The notes beneath the pieces were generated by a model that saw only the letters and a program-made list of their open reading frames with translations, ran no database searches and had not been told where the DNA came from. Made by a program: the position numbers and the translations under genes. From Okapia johnstoni (Eukaryota > Chordata > Mammalia > Artiodactyla > Giraffidae), in contig CM044312.1 of NCBI GenBank assembly GCA_024291935.2, positions 71,939,001 to 72,003,000 of the forward strand: a stretch of DNA of 64,000 nt, written 5' to 3'. Below are positions 33,331-45,692 of this stretch, piece after piece (positions within the stretch are counted from its first letter, which is position 1; the number at the start of each line of letters is the position of its first letter).

Positions 33331-33554
33331 CTGCCAGCTGTATTCAAAATGTGTTACCCACCTTGGGTTAATTGTTAGTCTGGTGGTACCTCAGCCAAGT
33401 GTAATGAGTATAAATTTTAATCTTAATCTTTGTGATGACAGGATGGCCAATATAAACTCTCAGAGTAGGAATTTATCTACACATATGGCTTGGGTCAGGC
33501 AAATAAGTTATCCTTTAGGCAAACTTCTCTGTTGAGCACATTTTCTTTTTTAAA

Positions 33555-33718
33555 TACATATTTACTTGGTGTACCAGGTCTTGGCTGTGGCATGTGGGAT
33601 CTTTTGAAGTGTGACTTAGTTGTGGCATGCGCGATCCAGTTCCCTGACCAAGGATTGAATCAGTGCCTCCTGCATTCGGAGTGTGTAGTCTTAGCTACTG
33701 AACAACCAGGGAAGTCCC
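33555..33718 (-). mobile_element. CHR/tRNA-Glu-type SINE (antisense)
   Basis: 'ggtcttggctgtggcatgtg', 'gcgatccagttccctgacca' and the antisense head 'ctgaacaaccagggaagtcc'. Confidence 0.8.
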
Positions 33719-34308
33719 TGGGCACATTTTCTTAATCAAGGCTTTCATCATGTAGGTCTTCATGGGTTCCAGCTTTATCCAGGGTTTTCAGTACAAACAT
33801 GAATCTATCCTAAACCTAATGCTTTGTTTCCTAGCTCTCCATGGCCATCGAAACAAAAAGCCTCTTCTTTACCAATGTGAGTGAGTACCTCCAGAGCAAG
33901 ATATACTTTTTAATTTTTTTAACCAGTCTTTTCTTTGTTTTTGGCCCCTAGGGATTTACTTTTATTTCAAGCTCGTATCACTTACAAGAATGTTTTACAA
34001 TTTGTCCAGCATTTAAATACTTTCTATTGGAATTTTAGGTAATGTTAGGCTGCCACGTTACTAGAAACAAAAGCCCTATCTAGTCTGTACTTGTTTTGAT
34101 CTAGTAGATCTATCTAATGTTGATAGAGGTGTACTTAAAACCATCCATAATAATTGCTTTTTGTGCTATTTTTCATTCATGTACAATAATTACACTACAT
34201 ATTTGACTGTTCTATTTCTGGTGCAGTAACATTTTTTCATACATCTTTATCACAAATTGTTCTTTTTACCATTCTTTCTCTTTTGTCACCTTAAATTTTG
34301 CGTTTCAT
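33719..34308. other. No gene seen
   Basis: AT-rich sequence, perhaps more of an old L1 (33900-34300), but I could not follow a consensus with confidence. Confidence 0.4.
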
Positions 34309-34315
34309 ATTATCT

Positions 34316-34319
<4 letters not shown>

Positions 34320-34352
<33 letters not shown>

Positions 34353-34613
34353 AAGTCGCTTCAGTCGTGTCCGACTCTGTGCAACCCCATAGACGGCAGC
34401 CTACCAGGCTCCTCTGTCCCTGGGATTCTCCAGGCAAGAATACTGGAGTGGGTTGCCATTTCCTTCTCCAGTGCATGAGAGTGAAAAGTGAAAGTGAAGC
34501 CGCTAAGTCATGTCTGACTATCAGCGACCCCATGGACTGCAGCCCACCAGGCCCCTCCGTCCATGGGATTTTCCAGGCCAGAGTACTGGAGCAGGGTGCC
34601 ATTGCCTTCTCCG
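34320..34613 (-). mobile_element. Bov-A2 SINE with (GCT)11 tail and perfect target duplication
   Basis: The element starts with 11 GCT repeats (34320-34352), the antisense AGC tail, then both monomers joined by 'gtgaaaagtgaaagtgaag'. Flanking 'attatcttgtt' (34309-34319 and 34614-34624) is identical over 11 bp. It is a candidate polymorphic microsatellite. Confidence 0.95.
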
Positions 34614-34624
34614 ATTATCTTGTT

Positions 34625-35318
34625 AGTGGTTTCTTATTTTGTATATTTTTGCTTGAAATCTATTTGCCCATCTCTTTATTTTGAAATGTTGTACATTTCT
34701 TGGCTTAAATATGTTTCTGAGAAACTATGGTCCAGCTTTGTATACATTTTGTGCAGTAGTCAACTTGAAATACATCCTTGGCTGTGGCCCTGAATCATTT
34801 TGAATACAAATGAAAAACTATTTAGTTAATGAGGTACAGCTTTTGATGTCTCAATAAAAAATGTATAAGAACTAGGATAGCAAAGGAAAGCTGAAATTCC
34901 GTGTAATATTCAAGGAATGTGATGACTAAAGGAATAATGCATTCTCATTGTTTATCTTAAACTAAAATATAGTCCATCATCTCTTTCAGGCTGATAACAA
35001 AAATCATTTCCATCATCAGGACAAAAAGTCAGAGAGAGAATCTTACAGGCCCATTATCAGTTATCTTGGATCAGTTGTTTGTACACTTCGTGGACTGTGA
35101 AATGAATATAGAATGCTCTGCTCTACAAATAAAAATCAAAGTAAAAATACTATCCTTCCCTTTGAATTGGTGCATGAAATTGGAATATAAACTTATAATT
35201 TCTTTGCCATAATTAATGTTTAGAAACATTTAGAAATATTTCAGTCTCAATCTTAATCTAATTTCATTTTTTCTCAGGTTCTGCTGATTATTTTTTGGTT
35301 TAGTCCTTTGTTCTTATA
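34625..35318. other. No gene seen
   Basis: AT-rich unassigned sequence; nothing recognised. Confidence 0.5.
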
Positions 35319-35640
35319 GGGCTTCCCTGAGAACTCAGTTGGTAAATAAACTGCTTGCAATGCAGGAGACCCCGGTTTGATTCCTGGGTGGGGAAGATCC
35401 ACCGGAGAAGCGATAGGCTACCCAGCTCCAGTGTTCTTGGGCTTCCCTTGTGGCTCAGCTGGTAAAGAATCCACCTGCAATGTGGGAGACCTGGATTTGA
35501 TACCTGGGTTGGGAAGATCCCCTGCAGAAGGGAAAGACTATCCACTTCAGTATTCTGGCCTGGAGAGTTCCATGGACTGTATAGTCCATGGGGTCTCAAA
35601 GAGTTGGACAGGACTGAGTGACTTTCACTTTCACTTTCAT
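35319..35640 (+). mobile_element. Bov-tA dimer
   Basis: A partial tRNA-headed monomer (35319-35437, head 'gggcttccctgagaactcag') is followed by a full Bov-tA (35438-35640) ending 'cactttcactttcat'. Same dimer layout as at 7184-7506 and, antisense, 12615-12945. Confidence 0.9.
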
Positions 35641-37259
35641 CTCATTCCCTCTACCCAGTGTTATGACTGGGTACATTCTTGGTTAGGAGCTATTGTCATC
35701 TTGATCTACTATCTGCTAAAACTTACCTAATAACTTTGGGATAGTCTCTTTCATATCCAAGTGTTGTGCCATATATCTAAGTCTTCTTTCTATTCTTTTC
35801 TGTGTTCTACAACTCCCTGCCCCTGGAACAAATATGGAAGATTAAAGAAAGTAAGATTATACGTACTAAGTAGGGTCCAGGCTAAGTTGATTCCTCTGCT
35901 TAGCTCTGGACAAACATTGTTGCAATAAGAATTTCCAGGTGGAACCATTAGGTGCTCCAACCCCATCTTCCACCACTGCCTTCCTGAGGGCTATCTCTAT
36001 TTAACTGCTTCACACCAAATGTCATAGCTACATGAAAATATATAGAGATATTTTACCAATATTAGAATATTGTGGATTTTTAATCTAAAAATGAAAACAG
36101 ATATCAAAACATTAAATATAAATTAGTTCTGTTTTACAGCACTAAGACATTCTTGGGAATAATTAGAAACAAAATTGTGAAAAAGCAATGACATTAAAAT
36201 TACCGAAAGGCTCAGCCACTCATAACTACACCTTTTTCCCAGGAATTGTTGCTAACCTTGCATTTTATTTAAGTATATAATGCCAGGTGATTTTTTTTTC
36301 CAGTGAATAAAAATTTATCAGATTTTCTTGTTTCCACACTGAAAATAATCTTTTATATGTCAGATTCTCTCTGGGTTATAGGCAGACTTTTAAAGGCATA
36401 TTTAATGCATTTCATTCATTAATAATCTCCAAGTGCCAAGCACAGTACCTGAAATATGAGGCAGTCAATAAATTTTTAAACTAGTAGTGACATGAATATT
36501 TTCATGTAGCCTCTTTTTTGACCAGAGGGAAATAGTTTCCAGGACAGCTGACCTGCATAGCACTAAGGTTTGTGGTAAAAGGATATTTTTCTCTGAACAA
36601 TAGTAACTTCCCCATAGGGATATTTATACGCATCTCTGGCTAAGCAAGATGTCCCTTAAAATAAGTATTGTGTTCTGTTCAATCAAGTCTAACTAGATGT
36701 ATAATAAATAAGTGAAAGCATATAGTAATTATATCAATTAATTTATAATAAAGACAATGTTCAAATCAGCTAGTGCTTGCAATATGAATAATCCAGGGTA
36801 ATGCCTGCTTAATAAAGAAAAAAATGTGGGTCTCCTTTGAATAATTTTAAGCAATGACTTAATATTTGGTTATGTGTTGCACTAACTGAATGTCCAAAGA
36901 TGGATCCTTGTTTGAAAAAGTGTCTTAATAAGAAAGAGCTAAGTATAGACCAGGTCTTTCTCTGTGGAGTGAGACCTGTAAAGAGGTAGCAAGTATGTGT
37001 TTAGGATGTGGTTAGGATGAAGGAATAGCAGGAGTAATCTCAGAAGTGTTAGAAAGACAAGGGCACCAAAGTCATCTTTCCTTCTTTCCTGGCTTTTTTT
37101 TTCCTTCTCATCTGACATTTATAGAATTTCTAAAAGGAGCCTGGCACCATATTAGATTTTGAAGAGAGAAAGATTAATGTGACTCAATCCTTCCCTTCAA
37201 AGAAGTCCCTGCCAGGAATGTTTGACTGGAAACCGGAAAGAAACCAGTTTATTGCTAAA
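35641..37259. other. No gene seen; possible MIR remnant
   Basis: 1.6 kb of mostly unassigned AT-rich sequence. 'gtgccaagcacagtacctga' and 'gcagtcaataaatttttaaa' (36430-36480) look like a MIR-type end. Confidence 0.45.
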
Positions 37260-37272
37260 CATACAATATTTA

Positions 37273-37552
37273 ATGGAGAAGGCAATGGCACCCCACTCCA
37301 GTACTCTTGCCTGGAAAATCCCATGGACAGAGGAGCATGGGTGATGGGCTGCAGTCCATGGGGTCGCTAAGAGTCGGACACGACTGAGCGACTTCACTTT
37401 CATTTTTCACTTTCATGCATTGGAGAAGGAAATGGCAACCCACTCCAGTGTTCTTGCCTGGAGAATCCCAGCGACTGGGGAGCCTGGTGGGCTGCCGTCT
37501 ATGGGGTCGCACAGAGTCGGACACGACTGAAGCGACTTAGCAGCAGCAGCAG
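37273..37552 (+). mobile_element. Bov-A2 SINE
   Basis: Two Bov-A monomers, 'gagaaggcaatggcacccca' start, AGC run at the end. Flanking 'catacaatattta' (37260-37272) and 'catacaatgttta' (37553-37565) form a 13-bp target duplication with one mismatch. Confidence 0.95.
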
Positions 37553-37715
37553 CATACAATGTTTACATTTTTTATGGCATGTCTTAAGCTGTATTTTGAA
37601 GATGATAATATAAATAGTTCATCCTGAGCTATGAAAATATTTGGTGGTGTGAACAGAAGCAGATCCGTGAGTCTGTGTGTGTGTGCTGGGGTGGGGCAGG
37701 TATTGTGTTTATCTC

Positions 37716-37940
37716 TGTGTGTGCTCAGTTGCTCAGTCATGTCCAACTCTTTGGAACCCCGTGGACTGCAGCCCATCAGGCTCCTGTGTCCATGGAATTT
37801 TCCAGGAAAAAATACTGGAGTGGGTTGCCATACTTACTTCAGGGGATCTTCCTGACCCAGGAATCAAGCCCCCATCTCCAAGCCCCCATCTCTTGCATCT
37901 CCTTCATTGCCAGGTGGATTCTTTACCGTTGAGCCACCTT
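37716..37940 (-). mobile_element. Bov-tA SINE (first of a tandem pair)
   Basis: Antisense Bov-tA. Its tRNA part contains a 13-bp local duplication, 'aagcccccatctc' twice (near 37866 and 37879). Ends 'accgttgagccacctt'. Confidence 0.88.
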
Positions 37941-38157
37941 TGTTGTTGTTGTGCTCAGTCATGTCTGACCCTTTGCGACCCCATAGACTGCAGCCTGCCA
38001 GACTCTTTTATCAATGAATTTTCCAGGCAAGAATACTGGAGTGGGTTGCCATCTCCTTCTCCAGGGGATCTTCCCGACCCAGGGATCGAACCTGTATCTC
38101 TTCCATTTCCTGCGTTGTCAGGCAGATACTTTATCCACTGTGCCACCTGGGAAGCCC
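37941..38157 (-). mobile_element. Bov-tA SINE (second of a tandem pair)
   Basis: A GTT run, then a complete antisense Bov-tA ending 'ctgtgccacctgggaagccc'. It follows the previous copy without spacer and in the same orientation; one probably inserted into the tail of the other. Confidence 0.9.
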
Positions 38158-39599
38158 TATACTTCTACTTTTTGTAGTTGTAAGACAAAAATCAAATAGT
38201 ACTCTACTTTGGGTCAGAAATATTAGAGATATGCTATGTAATCTTCAACAATTAACTTGGCAACTTTAATATAAAGATTTGGCTAAATTATCTAATAGGT
38301 AAAATTCTGTAATTCTGTTTGTGAAATTATTGGGACATAATTCATTTTGTAGGAGGGTCTGAAAGTATGAAATGCACAATAAGATCATTACTAAGGCATT
38401 GACATTTTCTTTTCTATCTCTTATAATAGTTTTTAACTATCTGCTTATACTCTGTGGGAAATTGTCTCTGTGCAGTTTCTGGCATAGATCAAAAGGTTCT
38501 TTATAGATTCTAGAAGGAAAAATAATTGAATAGCAACTCAGAAGGTATATAAGGAAGTATTTTCTCCCCACCACTGACCCAATTTGCTTACAAACAGCCA
38601 TCCCTTAGCAGTGCACAGACCCACCCAGGATGGAGGGTCCTGGCTGTGAAAGCTTAGGCGTGTAGAAATTGGCAAGCTATAATTATCAAATCAAAAAGAT
38701 CTTCAGTGCAGTGGGAAGGTCCTCCCATTGGTCCATGGACAAAAAATGTTTGTCTGACTCCCATCCTCTTCTCAGAGACAGATACTCAATCTTTACCTTC
38801 TGAGGCAGCTTGAGGGACATTTTCTCTAGGCACAAAGAACTTTGATTAATGTAGGAAATAAATTTCAGATTTATTCATTAATTTCAGGGAGCTGTCAATA
38901 TCAATGCTATTCATCTTCACATATTTATCATTCAGATATCAAAAATAACATTTTCTTATGGGCAATCTGATGTCTGAATTTACTATATTTTGCACACATT
39001 TTATTTTACAGGCTCAGTAAAACTGGGATATTCTGTTAGGAGAGAGAAAACAGTAACTTTTAAGAAACTGAAAAATCAAGTTAGAATTGAAAACTTTATA
39101 AGAAAAGTAATGACACAAATTAAAATTGAGTGTCCATGATATATTAAGTGCTGTTTGACATATAGAATCCCATTGAATTAAATTTATCTTTTTTTCTTTT
39201 CTGCACATGAAATCTTAAAGCTGGATTGATATGAATAATCATAACCCTATGCTAGTGACATGCAATCATCTAACTCAGCCTTATTATTTTATGTCTCATT
39301 TACCCCTTTTCCCCATTCTTTCCTCAGCCCATAGACACTCACTATCCTATACTTGATTTGTCCTTCCAATACTATACTTGCCCTTTCAATATAGCGTCTT
39401 GTGAGTTGATGCATTTTTAAAAGTACATAAATAATTTTACAATCACTTTTTCCAATCAGTGTGTTAAGATGCACACATGTAAAAGATAGAATATAGTCTA
39501 CATTTTCCATTTATTATTTTATGATAGCTTGTATATCCTTTTATTTTCCAAAGTAAATGAAGATTATTTTGAAGTTCTTTGATTTATGAACAGTTCTTG
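38158..39599. other. No gene seen
   Basis: AT-rich, with a GC-richer stretch at 38560-38830 ('acccacccaggatggagggt'). No recognised repeat or coding signal. Confidence 0.45.
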
Positions 39600-40420
39600 A
39601 GTGAATTTTCTAGTAGTTGTGTTTTTTTTCTTTATATAGGTGAAAAACTTTATGTAAAGTATATACCTAAAAGAGAATTGTTGGGTCATAAATTACACAC
39701 TATTTTAATAGTTTACTGCTAAATTTCTTTCTAAATTACCTGTACTAATCAATATCTCAGAGTCCCTTTCAAAAAATTCATATTTATATATTCTTACCCA
39801 ACCTTTTTAATCTGAAATTTTAGTTTTTAGGAATCTGATGGGTGGAGAATTTTATTTCATCATGTTTTTATGTTTCTCAGATTGGGCAACACTTCATAAA
39901 TCACTGAACTTTTGAGTTTATTTTTTGATTAATTTTCTGTTCAAATCGTTTGCTAATATATAAAAGTATCTTTTAAATACTTATTTGTAGATTTTCTTAA
40001 TATAGTTTCATAATATCTCTTTGCTATGTATTCCATGAATACTTTTTTTAGGACATTACTTAACTTTCAACATACTATTTCTGGGTTTCTTTGGTGATTC
40101 AGTAGTAAAGAATCTGCCTGCAATGCAGGAAACATGGGTTCAGTCCTGGGGTCTGCAAGATCCCCTGGAGAAGGAAGTGGCAACCCACTCCAGGATTCTT
40201 GCCTGGGAAATCCCTTGAAGGAATGTGGCAGACTACAGTTCACGGGGTCACAGAAGAGTTGGACACGACTTAGTGACTAAACAACAGCAATGTTTTTTCT
40301 AGTTTAATCAGACCTGGACTTTTGTGATTTTTCATCTTTATTTTTGTTAAATCTCTGCCAACTCTAAGATCTTAAAGGTCTCCTTCTATATGTTCTTCTA
40401 ATAGTTTTAAAGTACTCACA
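39600..40420 (-). mobile_element. Probable old L1 fragment (antisense), split by Bov-tA
   Basis: 'gtatatacctaaaagagaat', 'gttgggtcataaattaca' and 'gggcaacacttcataaatca' follow the order of an antisense old L1 end. High divergence; boundaries uncertain. Confidence 0.5.
40081..40292 (+). mobile_element. Bov-tA SINE
   Basis: tRNA-derived head 'ggtgattcagtagtaaagaa', body with 'ggcaacccactccaggattc', end 'gagttggacacgacttagtg'. Confidence 0.9.
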
Positions 40421-41393
40421 AAGTTGTGTCTTAAGGATCACAATCGAGGAGTGTGACAGATGTATGCCCTAAACGTCACTGACTCTAGAATCTCATATAT
40501 TTATAAGCAAATAAAAATAAATAAAATTTCTTAACATAATTAAGCAGTCCAAAATCATAAAGGTTGATCTTAGGCCTATAAGATTCGCTAATCTAATTCA
40601 TTCTCATAACTATTAATCCAACACAGATGAAACTAGAGAAGCACTGTTCTTTGCAAAGGTTTTTAAGGTTTTCAACCAGAAATAAAGGGCCAGCAAGTCT
40701 TTATAATTAGTACACATATTTGACTAGACATTTTAAGAAAAAAAACATTTCCCAACAAGTGTACATCACTCTTAAAATGGAAGAAAGAAAAGCATAAAAT
40801 TCTATCTGAACTAAATTAAATACATTTTAAAAAAATTACCAAAATACATTTATTCACAAAATAACATTTGTATGGCACTTCAGCTTATGAAATTCTTTGA
40901 CGTCATTTCACATAATATCTCAACAAACCGAGGAGAAAGTATTTTTTCTAAATTTACACATGAGAAAAAAAATTTCTGGAGAGATAATTTGTTACAAATT
41001 ATAATTTTTAGAAGGTGAGGAGCAAGTACTGAACTTAAGCTAGTAATCACTTGTTTTCTTCCTATTCCATCATGTTAAACATTTTAAGCATAGGATAGAA
41101 GAAACAGTGCAATTTTAAGTGTGAAAGCAAATAAAACAAAGATGTGCTGATTTCAGAATTTATAAAACATGGTTACAAAATATCCAAACAAGGAATATGA
41201 TTATAAAACTCTACTTAGATTAGTGTTTACATAAGAAAGATTAAGGGGGAAATATTTGATGCCATTTAGTAATGAGTTGGAAAGCAGAAGGATATTTTTG
41301 TCCTGTTTTAACGTGTGGGTGTGACTAGACTTCATATATACAGATGCTGAGTTTTGAGAAATAGATTTTCTTCTGTTTGTTTTTGTGTATGTG

Positions 41394-41432
<39 letters not shown>

Positions 41433-41764
41433 TGAAAAATGTTCAGAGTATATTCAGAGTACATATTTAACTTTTAAAGATAAAAATGACAACTACTTCC
41501 ATCTTTTTAATTATTACTTAGAAAACTTGGATATTCTGTTAGAAATACCCAAGTTTTATTTAGTAGGAGCCAAATAATGGGTTGGAATAGAAAAATTGAG
41601 ACAACATGGTATGTCTTAAATTGCACTACTATCTAATGCTTATCTTGCTCATTATTGCTTATTTAATTGTTAATGAGGAGCCAAATACTTTCATAAGTGT
41701 TCTCTTTGAAGAGTGGATATCAGGTGAAAGTCCCTTTTTAAAAAAAATTATTTCAACATTCTGT
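40421..41764. other. No gene seen; MIR/L2-like remnant and AC repeat inside
   Basis: AT-rich. About 40878-41050 ('cgtcatttcacataatatct', 'acacatgagaaaaaaaattt', 'gcaagtactgaacttaagct') resembles a MIR or L2-type core. An AC microsatellite lies at 41396-41430. Confidence 0.45.
41396..41430. repeat. (AC)n microsatellite
   Basis: About 14 AC repeats followed by 'atatatattg'. Confidence 0.92.
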
Positions 41765-41990
41765 GCTACGTGCTATGTGCTAAGTCGCTTCAATTGTGTC
41801 TGACTGCAACCTCATGGACTGTAGTCCACCAGGCTCCCTCTGTCCATGGATTTTCTAGGCAAGCATACTGGAGTGGGTTGCCATGCCCCCCTCCAGGGGA
41901 TCTTCCCAACTCAGGGATTGAACCCACATTTCTTATGTCTCCTTCATTGGCAGGTGGGTTCTTTACCACTAGCACCACCTGGGAAGCCCC
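41765..41990 (-). mobile_element. Bov-tA SINE
   Basis: Antisense Bov-tA, 'gctaagtcgcttcaattgtg' to 'agcaccacctgggaagcccc'. Flanking 'cattctgt' copies (ending at 41764 and 42000) form the target duplication. Confidence 0.92.
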
Positions 41991-42137
41991 AGCATTCTGT
42001 AACCAAATAATATTTAGGTATTAGTTGGTGATCTAATCGAATACCCAAATAATAAGGATTTTCCAAACTTCATTCATATAAGTTAACACCTTCTTTGTGT
42101 TTCCTGAGTACTGTTTTTACTTAACATTTTCTTACAG

Positions 42138-42209
42138 ACAAGGGCTTGTTGCTTTTCAAAGCAATTATGATGACATAGGTTTCCGTAGAAGTGGAAAACA
42201 ACTGCAACG
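42138..42209 (+). other. Candidate internal exon 1 (72 nt)
   Basis: A pyrimidine-rich stretch ending in AG at 42136-42137 ('acattttcttacag') precedes 72 nt without a stop in one frame, followed by a GTATGA donor at 42210. The exon begins with the third base of a codon and ends after two bases, so it is symmetric (phase 2 on both sides). The peptide contains FQSNYDDIGFRRSGKQLQ. It lies outside recognised transposons. I do not recognise the protein, and a short open frame with splice-like ends can arise by chance. Its phase fits the candidate at 45693-45893. Confidence 0.25.
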
Positions 42210-43059
42210 GTATGAATCCTTGAATGTTTCCTTAATCTTCCTCCAAAAAAGAAATTCACTTCTCAGAATAGTCCTGTTAATATTCTCCTAGCAGAGTCAG
42301 AAAGCCTGGCAGTGATGGACTCAGGTCATAGGAGGTAAAGCACACTGAGTCTCAGTAATGTGAGCTGTGGATGGGCGCTGAGAGGCCACCTTATGGCCAT
42401 GACGGGAGGAGGACAGCTTAGCAGGGGGTCCCTGAATATGCCCAGGGGATCGTCAGAAACAAGTGCAGAGGATAAGGAAGTTGAAAGGAAGTCGGAAACA
42501 AAAGGCAAAGCTGGAGAAATGATGCTAGCTACATTGTTTTACTTATGCCCAGCCGTACTTAAGACATGAAAAAGCAGTTCAAGTGGTAAGCTATTATATT
42601 CTGTAATACTTTGCTCAGAATGTCCTTTGGGTTAGAGAAGCCATGAATCCATTATACTTCATAGGTGGGACACGATTTAATGGAGTAATACCTGAAATCA
42701 GGCACTTAATTCTGAAATTTCCCTAGTGTCATGGTCACAGTTCCTTGCGTCAGATAAGAATTAGTAATCATTAGTTAATCAAGGATTGTTTTGTTAACAA
42801 GGTACCTTTTAAAATAAACCAAAAAACTGTATTTAAAAAGTAAGATAATAAAAAATTGCTAAAAGAGAGTCAAGAATAGGTTGTATTCAGGACCAGCAAC
42901 TCCTGAGGACTGCTTCCAGAGCTGATGGTTTCCAGAAAGATTCTGTTGGAATGAGGCCAGAATTGTTCTCTGACAACTTTCAGTGTCAGTTATTCTGCCG
43001 AGATTTTAAGCTCAAATAGGCAACTGTTTAAGGCTTTGTCTTGATATGGAAAAGTGAAA
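42210..43059. other. No gene seen
   Basis: Unassigned sequence. A frame of 69 codons (42360-42569) is hydrophilic but has no recognisable splice context. Confidence 0.4.
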
Positions 43060-43194
43060 TTCATTCATTTTTTTCCATTCACTTATGAAATAAATATTTA
43101 TTGATTACTTGCTGAGTAACTGACATCATGCTAAGCACTGGAAATATGAACAAAAATAAAATTCAGTTCTGTCCTTTTTGAATGAGGTCACATT
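43060..43194 (+). mobile_element. L2-like remnant
   Basis: 'aaatatttattgattacttg', 'catgctaagcactggaaata' and 'gaggtcacattctagtg' follow the widespread old motif of a LINE2 3' end (…TTTATTGAGCACCTACT…, …GGCACTG…). Assigned by eye. Confidence 0.55.
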
Positions 43195-43210
43195 CTAGTG
43201 AGAAAGTAAG

Positions 43211-43415
43211 TGTTAGTTTCTCAGTCGTGTCAGAAGCTTTGCAACACCATGGACTGTAGCCCACCAGGCTCCTGTGTCCATGGGCTTCTCCAGGCAAGAA
43301 TACTGAAGTGGGTAGCCATTCCCTTCTCCAGGGAATATTCCTGACCCAGTGATTGAACCCAGTTCTGCTGTGTTGCAGGAAGATTCTTTACCATCTGAGC
43401 CACCCAGGAAGCCCC
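43211..43415 (-). mobile_element. Bov-tA SINE
   Basis: Antisense Bov-tA. Flanking 'ctagtgagaaagtaag' (43195-43210) and 'ctagtgagaaaataag' (43416-43431) are a 16-bp target duplication with one mismatch. Confidence 0.95.
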
Positions 43416-43431
43416 CTAGTGAGAAAATAAG

Positions 43432-43957
43432 CACATAAAAAATCATTAAATTACATGGTAGGTGGAAATATGAGGTCACAACTAATCTTTACATGTATAG
43501 GACATTAAAGATCACAAATAGAACCACCTAATCCCACCTAATTGGTCCAGGCAATTTTCCTAGAGGATAATACACTAAAACTGAGCCTTACAAAATGATA
43601 TAGGCATTACTGCAACAGAGAGGGAGAAGGACACTCGCTTACAGAGATATCAAATGAAAGGAGCAAATATTTCCAGCAGTGGGAAAGTCACCATTGACGT
43701 TTCCTGCTGGTTGGGAGATGCGTTAATTTCACAACACTGAACATAGATCACAGTTACAATCTTTGCTTTTTGAATAATGTGAAACCAAAAAAAAGAGAAA
43801 TATAAGAATATATACGTACTTTTCAATGATTATTTTTATTGTTTTAAGCTTATTTTAGAATAAGTCTCTTTAGTCACTTCACTGTATAAGTGACTTTGAG
43901 GTTAATGGTTGACAGCAATCTAAATAGTCATTGAATTTGTTTTCTGGATTAAATAAG
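43432..43957. other. No gene seen
   Basis: AT-rich unassigned sequence; nothing recognised. Confidence 0.5.
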
Positions 43958-44632
43958 GTGTATGTACTGCCATGTTCATCACAACATTACTCATAGTAGC
44001 CAAGGTACAGAAACAACCTAATGTCCATCAACATATGGGTGAATCAAGAAAATATGGTGTGTATATACCCTGGGCTACCAGGGAAGCCATTATATGTATA
44101 TACATACATATATATATTACCAACAATAGAATATTATTCAGCCTGGCAAGAGGAAGAAGCCCTGTCATTTGCAACAATGGGATGAACCTGGAGGGCATTA
44201 CAGTACATAAAATAAGCCAGATGGAAAGAAAGTGATATCACCTATATGTGAAATCTTTTTTAAAAAATAATGTTGAACTCAGAAACAGAGTAGAGAAGTG
44301 GTTGACAGGGGTTAGGAAAGGGGGAAATAGGGAGAGCTTGGTAAAAGAAAGGTACAAACTTTCAGTTATGCGTAAAGTCTGAGGACCTAATATATAGCAT
44401 GGTGACTATAGTTGATAGCAACACTGTATTACTGTGTGATTAAAATTTTCTAAGAGAGTAGAACTTAAATATTCTCACATACATACACACAAAGAAGGTG
44501 ATAGACTTGTTGTTAACTCCTTCAAGGGGGATCTTTCCACAGTATGTATGTATGTATATTAAATCCTCAGACTGTATTCTTTAAATATCTTCCAGTTTCA
44601 TTTGTCAGCTATACCTCAATACAGCTGGAAAA
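43958..44632 (+). mobile_element. Old L1 3' end (sense)
   Basis: 'gttcatcacaacattactca', 'aacaacctaatgtccatcaa', 'atagaatattattcagcctg', 'aaaataagccagatggaaag', 'tatagcatggtgactatagt' and 'agctatacctcaatacagct' follow a sense L1 3' end to its last bases. Frames are closed. Confidence 0.85.
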
Positions 44633-45692
44633 ACTAAACTAAGTGTAAAATATCTAAAAAATTTACACCTAAAATAATTTTAAACTTCCAACAAAATTTT
44701 ACAGTAGAAAAAATTATGAAAGATTATGGTATTATTTGATCAGTTTATTCAGGGAGGAGGTGTATTTTTTGATAAGGTGTATGTTTTACAAGCACACGTT
44801 TTACACTTCCCATGCAATGACTAGCCCTCTGGAATAAATGAGAGTAGTGTGGCAGAATGCCCAGAGGCAGAATATAACAAGTGCTTTAAAAAAATGCTTT
44901 AAAGAATAACTCCTCATCACCACTTCATTTCCTGCCACTGCCGCTATACATTTCACATTTGAACTTGGGTATATTATACACTATATATGTCACTGCAAAC
45001 CTGATCATTCGTTCACATGCACATTCATGGTTCCTTCTGCCGAGTTACCTGCCCTTTCCGAACCCTGGATTACTCAGGGTAAATTGTACTAAATCTTGGT
45101 TTCTGCTCTTGCATATGAGACAGTGTTTCTCACAGTTACATAGTTTATACAAATGTTTTGGGGGTTTGAGTATTAAAATTGTTAATTGTTTTTATTAAAG
45201 TTGGCCATTCCAATTGTGTTTAACATATTCAAATAACTGTTCCTGCTTTTTAAAAAAGTTGAAATCTTAATGTACCTTAAAAACTTAACATGTATCAGAA
45301 ATCATATTAAAGTATGATAAAAAATCATTTATCCTTGGGATTAGTGAGATTTTTATGCAGCAGTAAGACCCTATTAAGAGGACATCTTCTTGGGAATATA
45401 TAGGGAAATTAAAAACTCTTGAATTTTTCCAAGATATAAAAAGATACAAGTGCCTTACTGGCTAAAAAACAACAGCATACACTGGCATTGATCCAACAGC
45501 GTGTTGGCTAGTAATAATAGGAATCTAATTCTGGAGGGCATGAGAAGCATTTTAGAACAGGTAATATCGAAATAAAATGCCTAGGTAGATTAATATCACA
45601 GTTATTAGAAGGAGACTAATTGAAGCATTGTGAACAATTACTACAAAGTATTGTCCCAACACATATTTTTTCACCTTTATTTTGACTATTAG
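44633..45692. other. No transposon recognised
   Basis: About 1 kb of AT-rich sequence leading up to the candidate exon at 45693. 45660-45692 is T-rich and could serve as a 3' splice-site tract. Confidence 0.4.
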
